Below are positions 25,333 through 34,243 of a stretch of 64,000 nucleotides of DNA, one piece after another. This DNA is from Nitrospiraceae bacterium. GTDB taxonomy: Bacteria > Nitrospirota > Nitrospiria > Nitrospirales > UBA8639. Position 1 is the first letter of the stretch. The number at the start of each line of letters is the position of its first letter. The stretch lies in NCBI GenBank assembly GCA_020632635.1, contig JACKFE010000001.1, positions 806,001-870,000 on the forward strand. Direction: 5' to 3'. The translations under genes and the position numbers were made by a program. The notes beneath the pieces are model-generated. The model searched no databases, had not been told where the DNA came from, and saw only the letters and a program-made list of their open reading frames with translations.

Positions 25333-26343
25333 ATGAGCCAAACACCTCTTGTAGTATTACACCACTCCAAAGACTGCACTCCCTCCCTCTCTTTTGAGGA
25401 CACTCTGCGTCAGCACCACCTGTCCCCATTAAAAGCTAGGACACTCAACACCCTGCAAATCAATGTCGGTAAGCTCTGCAATCAAATTTGTCACCATTGC
25501 CATGTCGATGCGGGTCCTCATCGCACGGAAATCATGACAAAAGACACAATGGACCACATTCTGAGAGTTTTGGCTGCCACACCATCCATCACTACGGTTG
25601 ACCTCACAGGGGGTGCCCCAGAAATGAACCCTCATTTTGAATATTTTGTGAAAGGCTGCAAAATGCTGGGTCGGACCGTCCTCGATCGATGTAATTTGAC
25701 CGTATTTTATGTAAAGGGCAAAGACCATCTGCCTGAGTTCTTGGCGGATCAAGGGGTGGAAATTATTGCCTCACTCCCCTGCTACCAAGAAGACAATGTT
25801 GACACCCAACGTGGAAAAGGCGTTTTTGGTCGTAGCATCGCAGCACTTCAACATCTCAATGCCTTAGGGTACGGAAAGCCAGGGTCAGGATTGGTCTTAA
25901 ACTTGGTCTACAACCCACTAGGCCCCAAACTCCCACCGCCACAACTCGCCCTTGAGTCCGATTACAAAGAAGAGCTGAATAAACATTTTGGCATTCAATT
26001 CAACCGGCTGTTCACAATTACCAATATGCCAATTAGCCGATTCCTTGAAGATTTAGTGGAATCGGGACAACTGGACGATTACTATACTCTTTTAGTGAAT
26101 AGCTTTAATCCGGCGTCCGTAGAAGGACTGATGTGCCGATCCCTACTCAGCGTCGGATGGGATGGTCGCTTATACGATTGCGATTTCAACCAAATGTTGG
26201 ACCTTCCCCTTCACTCCCAGGCCCCCCAACATCTTGGGGATTTTTCTTGGGATCAACTGCACCATCGGACAATTACCGTTCGTTCACATTGCTTGGGATG
26301 TACCGCAGGATCAGGCTCGTCCTGCGGAGGAACCCTCGTCTAA
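25333..26343 (+). CDS. arsS: Arsenosugar biosynthesis radical SAM protein
   Basis: The 336-residue protein has a radical SAM cluster motif CxxxCxxC at Cys49, Cys53 and Cys56 (CNQICHHC), then the core barrel with VDLTGGAPEMNPHF. A C-terminal Cys-rich domain follows (CRSLLSVGWDGRLYDCDFNQ and CLGCTAGSGSSCGG), probably binding further Fe-S clusters. This architecture is that of ArsS, which joins the adenosyl group to dimethylarsenite. It lies 57 bases after arsM on the same strand, consistent with one operon. Confidence 0.9.
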   Translation: MSQTPLVVLHHSKDCTPSLSFEDTLRQHHLSPLKARTLNTLQINVGKLCNQICHHCHVDAGPHRTEIMTKDTMDHILRVLAATPSITTVDLTGGAPEMNPHFEYFVKGCKMLGRTVLDRCNLTVFYVKGKDHLPEFLADQGVEIIASLPCYQEDNVDTQRGKGVFGRSIAALQHLNALGYGKPGSGLVLNLVYNPLGPKLPPPQLALESDYKEELNKHFGIQFNRLFTITNMPISRFLEDLVESGQLDDYYTLLVNSFNPASVEGLMCRSLLSVGWDGRLYDCDFNQMLDLPLHSQAPQHLGDFSWDQLHHRTITVRSHCLGCTAGSGSSCGGTLV

Positions 26344-26398
26344 CTGTCATCGCTTTTCCACAAGAGAGGAAAGGAAATCTGGCAGGCCTATTCCCGCC

Positions 26399-26647
26399 CT
26401 AGGAGGGCTTGGTGCGTTTAAAATGTCTGGCACAATCTTGGCTGCAAAAATAATACGTTTTGCCTCCTGCTTCTTCTATAACCGCTGAGCCAACCGCCAC
26501 ATAGGTTTTACATACGGGATCCTGGATCATGACATCTTTCCCCGGAGTAGCCTTCGGAGGGGCAGGTTGCCCCCAGTCACGGAAAGCTCGTCGCACCATA
26601 TAAAACAAAATGATGACGAGGAGCAAAATGATGATTATTTTGTACAT
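26399..26647 (-). CDS. Membrane-anchored YHS-type metal-binding protein
   Basis: This small protein of 82 residues has an N-terminal membrane helix (IIIILLLVIILFYMV) and a C-terminal YHS-like domain: DPVCKTYV, then GGKTYYFCSQDCARHF. The Cys pattern suits binding of a transition metal. It is convergent with arsS. Upstream, TCTCCTAAAAG on the complementary strand gives a weak ribosome site. A link to arsenic or copper handling is possible but not shown. Confidence 0.75.
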   Translation of the reverse strand: MYKIIIILLLVIILFYMVRRAFRDWGQPAPPKATPGKDVMIQDPVCKTYVAVGSAVIEEAGGKTYYFCSQDCARHFKRTKPS

Positions 26648-26792
26648 ACGTTCTTTTCTCCTAAAAGATGCCTAATTTTTTACCATGATTCTCATCATGG
26701 GTCCAAATATCAACCTGTCCACAGCTGATTTCTTCTACGGTTCAGCCGGATTTTGATTGCTCCACCCCTGAAGGACTTGCTAGGATTTTTTC

Positions 26793-27611
26793 ATGTTTTC
26801 CCAAGTGACCGCGATATTTCAGATGGCACAATTCATTCTTGTAGTAATGAGTTTGGCCATACTGGACAGTCTGGCAGGCTGCACTTCTGGTGTCTTCCCC
26901 CAAGGTAAATTGGTGGATATGACTTACCCGTTTGACGAACACACACTCTATTGGCCTCACAACAAGCCTTTTCAATGGGAAAAAACCAGTTGGGGACATT
27001 CTCATACCAAAGGATACTGGTATGCCTCTGCAAATTTTTCTGCATCTGAACATGGGGGGACCCATCTTGATGCCCCGATTCACTTTGCTGAAGGTGGGTT
27101 ATCAGTCGATCAAATTTCTCCATCAAGCCTCATGAGCGAAGCCATTGTGTTGGATATTCGCGAGAAAGTCGCCTCGAATCCTGATTATACTCTTCAGCTG
27201 GCAGACATTGAGTATTGGGAATCCCAACATGGTCGTATTCCCCCAAAAAGCATCGTGCTGCTGTTAACCGGATGGGGAAAACATTGGCCTCACCCTGAAC
27301 GATATTTCGGAAGTCCGACACCTTCCGATTCCAACACGCTTCATTTCCCCTCCTTTTCTAGCGTTTCCGCAGATTTTTTGGTGAGCCATCGAAAAATCGC
27401 CGGCATCGGAGTCGATACGGCCAGCATTGATTCCGGACAATCACATGACTTTCCCGTTCACCAAATCTTAGGAGAGCATAACGGCTTTGCCCTGGAAAAT
27501 GTGGCTAACCTTGACCAGATTCCTTCAGTCGGCACGTGGCTCATCGCCCTTCCCATGAAGATAAAGGGCGGGACTGGTGCTCCAGTCAGAATCTTAGGCC
27601 TCATCCCCTGA
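26793..27611 (+). CDS. Cyclase-family metal hydrolase, lipoprotein
   Basis: The 272-residue protein begins with a lipoprotein signal: a hydrophobic helix and lipobox LAGC with Cys30. The rest is the cyclase/kynurenine-formamidase fold. The metal motif HGGTHLDAPIHF lies at about residues 88-99, with the later VDTASIDSGQSHDFPVH and HNGFALENVANL blocks. Substrate is unknown; family members hydrolyse amides or lactones. A periplasm-facing lipoprotein version is unusual for an enzyme of this family. A second start at 26823 is possible. Confidence 0.8.
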   Translation: MFSQVTAIFQMAQFILVVMSLAILDSLAGCTSGVFPQGKLVDMTYPFDEHTLYWPHNKPFQWEKTSWGHSHTKGYWYASANFSASEHGGTHLDAPIHFAEGGLSVDQISPSSLMSEAIVLDIREKVASNPDYTLQLADIEYWESQHGRIPPKSIVLLLTGWGKHWPHPERYFGSPTPSDSNTLHFPSFSSVSADFLVSHRKIAGIGVDTASIDSGQSHDFPVHQILGEHNGFALENVANLDQIPSVGTWLIALPMKIKGGTGAPVRILGLIP

Positions 27612-27701
27612 TTACCATCGATTCGCATATCAACAATCAAATGAGACACCTGTAATGGAAGAAGATCAATTTCCAGGAACTTTTGTGAAGGGAACTATTC
27701 T

Positions 27702-27977
27702 ATGACCACTATTACTCTCATGGGTGACTTGCAAACACCGGATGGAGAACGGGCTCTGGGGTGCGAACTGACTGACCCCATCTCGGTCAAGCAGCTAATC
27801 AAAAAACAAGGTAAGCCGTTGCGAGAAATTTTCCAATTGCTCAAACAGAAAAAAGTCATCGTCACGGTCAATAAAAGGATTGCCAGTGAAGACACAACAG
27901 TCTATGACGGCGATGCGGTTCACATCGTCGGTCATGACGGCATGGGACGAAGCGGACTGACTCCTGCCATGTATTAG
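27702..27977 (+). CDS. MoaD/ThiS-like ubiquitin-fold protein without a terminal Gly-Gly
   Basis: This is a 91-residue beta-grasp protein. The central block (VIVTVNKRIASEDTTVYDGD then AVHIVGHDGMG) matches ThiS/MoaD sulfur carriers. Those end in Gly-Gly, which is thiolated; this protein ends GMGRSGLTPAMY, so the tail must be trimmed or the protein has a different job. AAGGGA lies upstream. It follows the cyclase gene by 90 bases on the same strand. Confidence 0.65.
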   Translation: MTTITLMGDLQTPDGERALGCELTDPISVKQLIKKQGKPLREIFQLLKQKKVIVTVNKRIASEDTTVYDGDAVHIVGHDGMGRSGLTPAMY

Positions 27978-28044
27978 TCAACTGGCGTTTTCGAGGATGA
28001 GGGGGAAACAGGGCTCTCTGGCAGCCCGGGTAGAAGCGGTGAAC

Positions 28045-28079
28045 TTCAAGCAGGACTCAGGTGAAGAGTCCTGCTTGAA
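28045..28079. terminator. Long hairpin between convergent genes
   Basis: A perfect 14-base-pair stem (28045-28058 with 28066-28079) has a 7-base loop. It lies between the sulfur-carrier-like gene (plus) and the HU gene (minus). No T-run follows on either strand, so it is not a classical intrinsic terminator, but it is well placed to stop or protect transcripts from both sides. Confidence 0.5.
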
Positions 28080-28145
28080 AATCGTAATTGAGGGGGTGAG
28101 AGGAACCCACTTCTAGATGAACCATTAAAATGAGCCGAAAGGGAA

Positions 28146-28433
28146 CTACTTCTTCCCTAAGATAGCATCTTTGGCGGCTTTGGCCACGCGGAATTTCACC
28201 ACGCGTTTGGCCGGAATTTTAATGGCGGCACCGGTTTGAGGATTGCGTCCCATTCTGGCCTTCCGATGAGCTAACACTAATTTTCCAATGCCAGGCACCA
28301 CAAAAGTGTTCTTGGCTTCCTTGTAGGCCAACGTGCAAAAATCATCCATAATTTGCGTCGCGGTTTTTTTGGTGACGCCCGCTTTTTTCGCCAAATGATC
28401 GGCAATCTGCGATTTCGTCATGGCTTTTCCCAT
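28146..28433 (-). CDS. HU-family DNA-binding protein
   Basis: The 95-residue protein is a bacterial histone-like protein. It has the helical dimerisation part (MTKSQIADHLAKKAGVTKKT), then the beta-arm signature GKLVLAHRKARMGRNPQTGA and AAIKIPAKRVVKFRVAKAAK. GAGGAGG precedes the ATG by 6 bases. The conserved Pro-tipped arm (RNPQTG) is intact, so DNA bending as in HU/IHF is expected. Confidence 0.93.
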   Translation of the reverse strand: MGKAMTKSQIADHLAKKAGVTKKTATQIMDDFCTLAYKEAKNTFVVPGIGKLVLAHRKARMGRNPQTGAAIKIPAKRVVKFRVAKAAKDAILGKK

Positions 28434-28764
28434 ACGGACCTCCTCAATGAAATTTTAAAGTTGAAGAACACAAACCATTTTGGTTTTTCTGATTCTACCA
28501 GGGAAGGTATGCCTCGTTGGCTTCGATCAACAAAGCCCTGGGACCCGCGTCCCTTCTCCTTTAACGGCGCCAGAGTCTACCGAATGCATAAAAAAGAGTC
28601 AACAAAAATCATGGACTGGAGAGGTGTTTCATCATTCTGCCAGGAGATGCCGTCACGGACCTTTTTCTTGCTGCCTCTTTATCGTCCCAGGTAAAGTATC
28701 CCAACCATACGGAAATAATTCCAAGTTGTCCCCCCTATCTTCATTGTTTGCATGAGGTTATTAC
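28434..28764. other. Divergent intergenic region between the HU gene and an unknown gene
   Basis: This 331-base gap must carry promoters for the minus-strand HU gene and the plus-strand gene at 28765. Short frames overlap it but none looks protein-like. No repeats or RNA genes were recognised. Confidence 0.5.
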
Positions 28765-29358
28765 ATGGCAAAAGAACTTCCCGTTTTTCCATCGGCATCA
28801 CCATCAGAAACATCTGAAACTGAGAAACTGACCTATTCACGGGTCTTTTGTATGCGTGAGGACAGTCCACCTCTTCGACTGCTCCTCGATTTTTTAAAAT
28901 CCAAAAACCAAATTCCCTTGATCCCGAAGATGGATCCGGAAGCCCTCGATGATTGGGACTGGGTCCATATTTCCCTGGGGTATCATCGGGAACGAAAACC
29001 CATTCGTCTCTTTTGCGTGAGGGAACACGGCACATATAAGGACGTGTATGAGTCTGAAAAAAATGGTTTTTTGGAACAATTGTCCGTGTATGACGATGTG
29101 GAAGCGCAAATAGCCAGAGAATTCATTGCAAAATGTAAATTCATTGCAACAACCCAAATGGTCCAAAAGGACGTCTCGGAGGAAGGATACGATTTCAATG
29201 GGTGGATCTTGGAATTCTTCCAAGAAAACTGCAATGGCATTGTCCAAATTGATGGACAGGGCTTCTTCTCTCCAAAGGGAGAGCTGGTTGTCGATATGGA
29301 AGAGGTGAAAGAAATTGGAGACGAACGAGGCCCCAACCAGACCACCGAAGACGCATGA
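28765..29358 (+). CDS. Hypothetical protein
   Basis: The 197-residue soluble protein is acidic with no signal peptide or membrane segment. It has a compact middle (DWDWVHISLGYHRERKPIRLF; residues about 60-85), an alpha-helical acidic segment (EAQIAREFIAKCKFIATTQM) and a possible beta-strand end (GIVQIDGQGFFSPKGELVVD). No family was recognised. Its composition and length are those of a real gene. It is convergent with the amidohydrolase gene, with 45 bases between them. Confidence 0.7.
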   Translation: MAKELPVFPSASPSETSETEKLTYSRVFCMREDSPPLRLLLDFLKSKNQIPLIPKMDPEALDDWDWVHISLGYHRERKPIRLFCVREHGTYKDVYESEKNGFLEQLSVYDDVEAQIAREFIAKCKFIATTQMVQKDVSEEGYDFNGWILEFFQENCNGIVQIDGQGFFSPKGELVVDMEEVKEIGDERGPNQTTEDA

Positions 29359-29403
29359 TTATCCCGGAAGCCAAGGAATCGGTCCCTCTCCTAATCTCTT
29401 GGC

Positions 29404-30699
29404 CTATCCAAGAGCTCGATCAACCGTGTGTTGAAAGGAAAACTGGGGAATCCCAGGTAGTCCTCCTCGGTACCCCAGCCCATCCTTAATCACCTCGACC
29501 AACGCCCCCCGATCCAACCGCTCAGGATCTTGCAGGACATCTCCGCGGCACACCAATGCATCTGCCCGACGTCCTGGCACCAATTGTCCGGTGTCGGTTT
29601 GCCCAATTTGCTCAGCGGCCAATCCGGTTGCCCCATACCAGGCTCCAAGAGGAGAGACCCCCTCTTTTATCAACGCGACCAATTCCATAAAGTTTCGCCC
29701 ATGCATATCTTGCAGAACCGGATCAGTCCCGGCTAATAGTTTGAGTCCACTCGCGTAAGCCGCCTTGACAGCCTGAGCATGGTGCTCAGACACCTTTTTC
29801 ACTTTGGCCTGAATAAACTCAGTAAACTCCCTGGATTCTGCCAGCCGTTGTTGTACCCAGGACGTGGGCGTGACCGTACAGCCTTTTTGGTAAGCTAATT
29901 CCGCTAACATTTCGTCCATACACGAAATATGTTGGATGTCTTTCACTCCGGCTTGAATGGCCAATCGAATCCCAGACTGACTATGGGCATGCGCTGCCAC
30001 ATACAGACCTCGGCCTGCCGCTTCATCGCAAATCGCCTCTATCTCTTCAAGGGTAAAATCTCGATGCTCTAAATGATCGGTGGGCGATACCACACCCGGG
30101 CTGGCACAAATTTTCACGAGATCGGCCCCACAAGCGGCAATTTCTCGAACACGTTTCCGGCATTCCCATGGCCCATCCACAATGCTGGACGGACGACCTG
30201 GCCCCTCCGGCCAGAGGCGAGAGACCATACCACAACAGCGATCAACTCCCCGAAAATCGGCATGGCCGCCGGTTGTGGATAACATACAAATGGCCAATTT
30301 CAGCCTAGGGCCGATGATGACCCCTTGCTCCACCAATCGCTTCAGTACATGCGTAGCACCTCCCACATCACGTAAAGTCGTCACTCCTCCATTCACAAGG
30401 GTTCGAAACAAAATACGCTCAGCGAGAAATGGAGCCTCCGGAGAATTTGTGCGATCAAGATCATCGGCACCCACTCCCCATAACGTGACGTGCCCATGAC
30501 AATCAATGAGCCCAGGAGTCACCGTCAAGGAAGTCCCGTCGACCACAGTCACATCAGATCCGTTAGGATAGTGAGACTGATGAGGAGCCACAGCATGAAT
30601 CAACCCGTCATCGATCCACAGATCAACCCGTTCATGCACAGCCTGAGGAGTGGCGGAGGTCCCATCGTACAGTTTGGCAATATTTGAAAGAATCATCAT
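29404..30699 (-). CDS. Amidohydrolase (imidazolonepropionase/prolidase-like)
   Basis: The 431-residue enzyme belongs to the metal-dependent amidohydrolase superfamily. Metal ligands are visible: His-x-His in DCHGHVTLWG, a Lys in LVKICASPG likely to be carboxylated, His in AAHAHSQSG and DIQHISCMD, and Asp in LAGTDPVLQD. The N-terminal beta-sandwich and the C-terminal GQLVPGRRADALVCRGD segment are typical. There is no signal peptide. Substrate cannot be inferred; relatives hydrolyse cyclic imides or Xaa-Pro/Lys dipeptides. Confidence 0.85.
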   Translation of the reverse strand: MMILSNIAKLYDGTSATPQAVHERVDLWIDDGLIHAVAPHQSHYPNGSDVTVVDGTSLTVTPGLIDCHGHVTLWGVGADDLDRTNSPEAPFLAERILFRTLVNGGVTTLRDVGGATHVLKRLVEQGVIIGPRLKLAICMLSTTGGHADFRGVDRCCGMVSRLWPEGPGRPSSIVDGPWECRKRVREIAACGADLVKICASPGVVSPTDHLEHRDFTLEEIEAICDEAAGRGLYVAAHAHSQSGIRLAIQAGVKDIQHISCMDEMLAELAYQKGCTVTPTSWVQQRLAESREFTEFIQAKVKKVSEHHAQAVKAAYASGLKLLAGTDPVLQDMHGRNFMELVALIKEGVSPLGAWYGATGLAAEQIGQTDTGQLVPGRRADALVCRGDVLQDPERLDRGALVEVIKDGLGYRGGLPGIPQFSFQHTVDRALG

Positions 30700-31206
30700 C
30701 GTGGTTCATTCCTCAAAATCGGTGTTTTGCGACGACTCTCCTATCGTGAGGGGACGTGAGAAATGAAATTTCTTCTTTTTGGCAGCCCATGTCAACTTGT
30801 GCATCCTGGAAAATACCGCGAACATGCCTCGGACGACCCATGGCCTCTGTTTCCCCTTTTACCCTCTCCATGACTAAAGCATACCCACACACAAACAACC
30901 CGCAGGAAAATCCAAGGCAACTCGCCCAACGTCTTCCAACCTCCCTCTCCTACCCTACCACCGAAAAAGTTGAGAGGAAGGAAGATTCATGTTCGCCGGC
31001 AAAAGCCCACTTTCCTTTTTGCAGTAACGAACGAAACATGATAGGCTTGGAATCCATCTCGACCCCACTAGCGTCGTTCAGTGACTGACCTTTTTTCTTT
31101 GCATTCCTGTCCATTGTCTCATGCACGTTTTCCGCTTTGTGTACCATTTTTCACTGGTAGGACCACATCCAGCAATCCACAACCATTACGCTACGGAAAG
31201 TAGAAT
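30700..31206. other. Divergent intergenic region before gcvP
   Basis: This 507-base gap separates the amidohydrolase gene from gcvP. A search by eye for the glycine-riboswitch core (CCGAAGG...CUCAGGUAAA-type) found nothing. Short open frames here have poor composition. No repeat or terminator stood out. Confidence 0.5.
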
Positions 31207-34062
31207 ATGACGACTTTTGCGCAACGCCATATCGGATCCAATGACCAAGAAATTCAGGATATGCTGGGGTGTTTGGATGTAAAAGATCTGGAAACCCTTT
31301 CTCAGAGCGCCATTCCCGCCGATATACGACTGAAAACGTCCCTAGAACTTCCGGATGCTTCCTCTGAAGAAAATGTGCTCAACGAACTCAAACGGATGGC
31401 AGCCAGAAACCAGGTCCATCGATCGTTTATTGGAATGGGATATTACGATTGCATTACTCCTCCCATCATTCTTCGAAATATATTGGAAAATCCGGCCTGG
31501 TATACCCAATATACGCCCTACCAAGCCGAAATTGCTCAAGGCCGCCTGGAAGCCCTTTTCAATTTCCAAACCATGGTGGCAGACTTAACCGGACTTCCGC
31601 TTGCCAATGCCTCCTTACTGGATGAAGCGACGGCTGCAGCTGAAGCGATGACCATGTGCCGGGCTGTCAGTCAGCAACCAGGGATGACCTTCTTTGTAGC
31701 CGAGGATTGTCATCCCCAAATCATCGCCGTTCTCCAAACCAGGGCACATCCTTTGGGAATAGCCGTTCAAGTGGGCAATCCCGATTCTTTGAATTTCAAC
31801 AATCAGGACATATTTGGCATTCTGCTGGCTTACCCTTCCACCGATGGCCACATTCGCTCCGTGGCGGACATAGCCAGACAAGCCAATAATGCCGGGACTC
31901 TTGTCGTCGCCAGCACCGATTTGCTTGCCCTGACCCTGTTGGTCCCACCCGGAGAATGGGGAGCGGACATTGCCATTGGGTCATCCCAACGCTTTGGGGT
32001 TCCCATGGGATTTGGAGGTCCTCACGCCGCTTTCTTGGCCACTCAGCATACCTTCAAGCGACACATCCCCGGTCGGATCGTGGGCCTCTCAAAAGACGCG
32101 CAGGGGAAACCCGCCTATCGTTTAGCGCTTCAAACCCGAGAGCAGCACATCCGACGTGACCGAGCTACCAGTAATATTTGTACCGCTCAGGTCCTACTCG
32201 CCAATATCGCCAGTATGTATGCTGTGTATCATGGTCCAGATGGATTACACAAAATCGCCAACCGGATACACCATCTGACCAATCTCATGGCGGAGGGGCT
32301 TCAGCATCTGGGATGCCAACTTTCTTCTCATCGATTTTTTGATACGTTGAGAGTCTACCCCTCAGGGGTGACGGTTTTACAGATCAAGGAACGAGCCCGC
32401 CAAGCCTTTTTGAATCTGCGCCAATATCCTGATGGATCATTTGGCATCGCTCTCGATGAAACCACCACGATTCATGACGTCAATCAATTACTCGCTCTCT
32501 TTTCCGCAAGCGGCTCTCTTTCTTTAAATCTAGAGGATCTTTCTGTTCCTCCATCCAGTATTTCGACTCAGGAATTTCTCCGCACTTCCTCCTATTTGAC
32601 GCAACCGGTGTTTCATGACCACCGTTCCGAACATGAACTGCTTCGATACATTCATCGCCTGGCGGCCAAAGACCTTTCACTGGTCCATTCCATGATTCCC
32701 TTGGGATCGTGCACAATGAAACTGAATGCCACTACGGAAATGATTCCCATCTCGTGGCCGGAATTTTCCCGACTCCATCCGTTCGCCCCTGATGACCAAT
32801 CGCACGGATACCGAATCCTCTTTCAGCAATTGGAAGATTGGCTGGCCGAAGTGACCGGATTTTCAGCAGTCTCTCTCCAACCCAATGCCGGCTCACAGGG
32901 GGAATATGCCGGACTCATGGTGATTCGCGCCTATCATGCTCATCATGGACAATCCAACAGAAATATCTGCCTCATTCCCGTGTCCGCTCATGGGACCAAT
33001 CCGGCCAGCGCCGTGATGGCAGGGATGAAAGTGGTGACTGTAGCCTGCGATCTTCACGGAAATATCGATCTCCAAGACCTCAAGGCCAAAGCCCAACAAC
33101 ATCGAAATGCCTTGTCCGCGTTTATGGTTACCTATCCTTCTACCCATGGTGTCTTTGAAGAAACGATTCGACAGGTGTGTCGAATCGTTCATGACCATGG
33201 AGGGCAAGTATATATGGACGGGGCCAATATGAATGCCATGGTGGGTCTCTGCCGCCCCGGTGACATGGGAGCCGATGTCTGCCACCTCAATCTTCATAAA
33301 ACGTTCTGCATTCCACATGGAGGCGGAGGCCCCGGCATGGGCCCCATTGCGGTCGCTCAGCATTTGGCCCCCTTTCTTCCTGGCCATCCCTGTTCCCCGC
33401 ATAATCACGACTTAGCGATTGGCCCCATTGCTGCCGCGCCATATGGCAGTCCCAACATTCTTCCGATTTCTTGGACCTATATGAAATTAATGGGAAAAGA
33501 CGGCTTGACCAAGGCCTCACAAGTGGCAATCCTCAATGCTAATTACATGGCTCACCGATTAAAAAAGCATTATTCGGTGGTATTTACAGGTACTAACGGG
33601 ATGGCTGCCCATGAATTCATTTTAGACTTCAGACCGTTTAAGAAATCTGCTGACGTGGAGGTGGAAGATGTAGCCAAGCGTCTCATGGACTTCGGTTTTC
33701 ATGCTCCTACGGTATCATGGCCAGTGGCCGGAACCATGATGATTGAACCAACGGAGAGTGAATCCAAAGCTGAAATGGACCGCTATTGTGAAGCCTTAAT
33801 ACTGATCAGGCAGGAAATCACTGACGTGGAGGAAGGACGGCTTCCCCGAGATAATAATCCCCTGAAACATGCTCCCCACACAATCGAAACCATTGCCAAA
33901 ACGGAATGGCCGCACCCCTATTCCAGGGAACAGGCCGCCTTCCCGGCCTCATGGTTGCGGGAACATAAATTCTGGCCAGCAGTATCCCGCATCGATAGCG
34001 CGTATGGGGATCGAAATCTGGTATGCACCTGTCCCCCACTTGATTTGTTTCCGTCACAGTAG
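31207..34062 (+). CDS. gcvP: Glycine dehydrogenase (decarboxylating), P protein
   Basis: This 951-residue PLP enzyme of the glycine cleavage system decarboxylates glycine and passes the aminomethyl group to GcvH. Both halves of the fused homodimeric form are present. The PLP lysine is Lys698 in NLHKTFCIPHGGGGPG; the N-terminal TFAQRHIG and the middle MIPLGSCTMKLNA are also typical. The gene has no gcvH neighbour here. gcvT is 6 kb away on the other strand, so the system is not one operon. Confidence 0.96.
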   Translation: MTTFAQRHIGSNDQEIQDMLGCLDVKDLETLSQSAIPADIRLKTSLELPDASSEENVLNELKRMAARNQVHRSFIGMGYYDCITPPIILRNILENPAWYTQYTPYQAEIAQGRLEALFNFQTMVADLTGLPLANASLLDEATAAAEAMTMCRAVSQQPGMTFFVAEDCHPQIIAVLQTRAHPLGIAVQVGNPDSLNFNNQDIFGILLAYPSTDGHIRSVADIARQANNAGTLVVASTDLLALTLLVPPGEWGADIAIGSSQRFGVPMGFGGPHAAFLATQHTFKRHIPGRIVGLSKDAQGKPAYRLALQTREQHIRRDRATSNICTAQVLLANIASMYAVYHGPDGLHKIANRIHHLTNLMAEGLQHLGCQLSSHRFFDTLRVYPSGVTVLQIKERARQAFLNLRQYPDGSFGIALDETTTIHDVNQLLALFSASGSLSLNLEDLSVPPSSISTQEFLRTSSYLTQPVFHDHRSEHELLRYIHRLAAKDLSLVHSMIPLGSCTMKLNATTEMIPISWPEFSRLHPFAPDDQSHGYRILFQQLEDWLAEVTGFSAVSLQPNAGSQGEYAGLMVIRAYHAHHGQSNRNICLIPVSAHGTNPASAVMAGMKVVTVACDLHGNIDLQDLKAKAQQHRNALSAFMVTYPSTHGVFEETIRQVCRIVHDHGGQVYMDGANMNAMVGLCRPGDMGADVCHLNLHKTFCIPHGGGGPGMGPIAVAQHLAPFLPGHPCSPHNHDLAIGPIAAAPYGSPNILPISWTYMKLMGKDGLTKASQVAILNANYMAHRLKKHYSVVFTGTNGMAAHEFILDFRPFKKSADVEVEDVAKRLMDFGFHAPTVSWPVAGTMMIEPTESESKAEMDRYCEALILIRQEITDVEEGRLPRDNNPLKHAPHTIETIAKTEWPHPYSREQAAFPASWLREHKFWPAVSRIDSAYGDRNLVCTCPPLDLFPSQ

Positions 34063-34243
34063 GTAAACCACCTCTGGTGATGCAATCACCATGGTGCCAT
34101 CGGTTCCCGTTCCTAGGACTCTGCTTATCACCTAATCTCCATTGTTCACGTTCCCACGTTCAATATGAACTGCAGAAGAAAATGATCAAGAACAGGTCCT
34201 TCGGCTCATTACCCTCTTAAACGAATCGGTTTTTTTACCGTCT

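Noticed and set aside
30756..31088. 110-codon frame upstream of gcvP, and a search for a glycine riboswitch
   Set aside because: The frame has poor composition, and no riboswitch core words were found in the gap.
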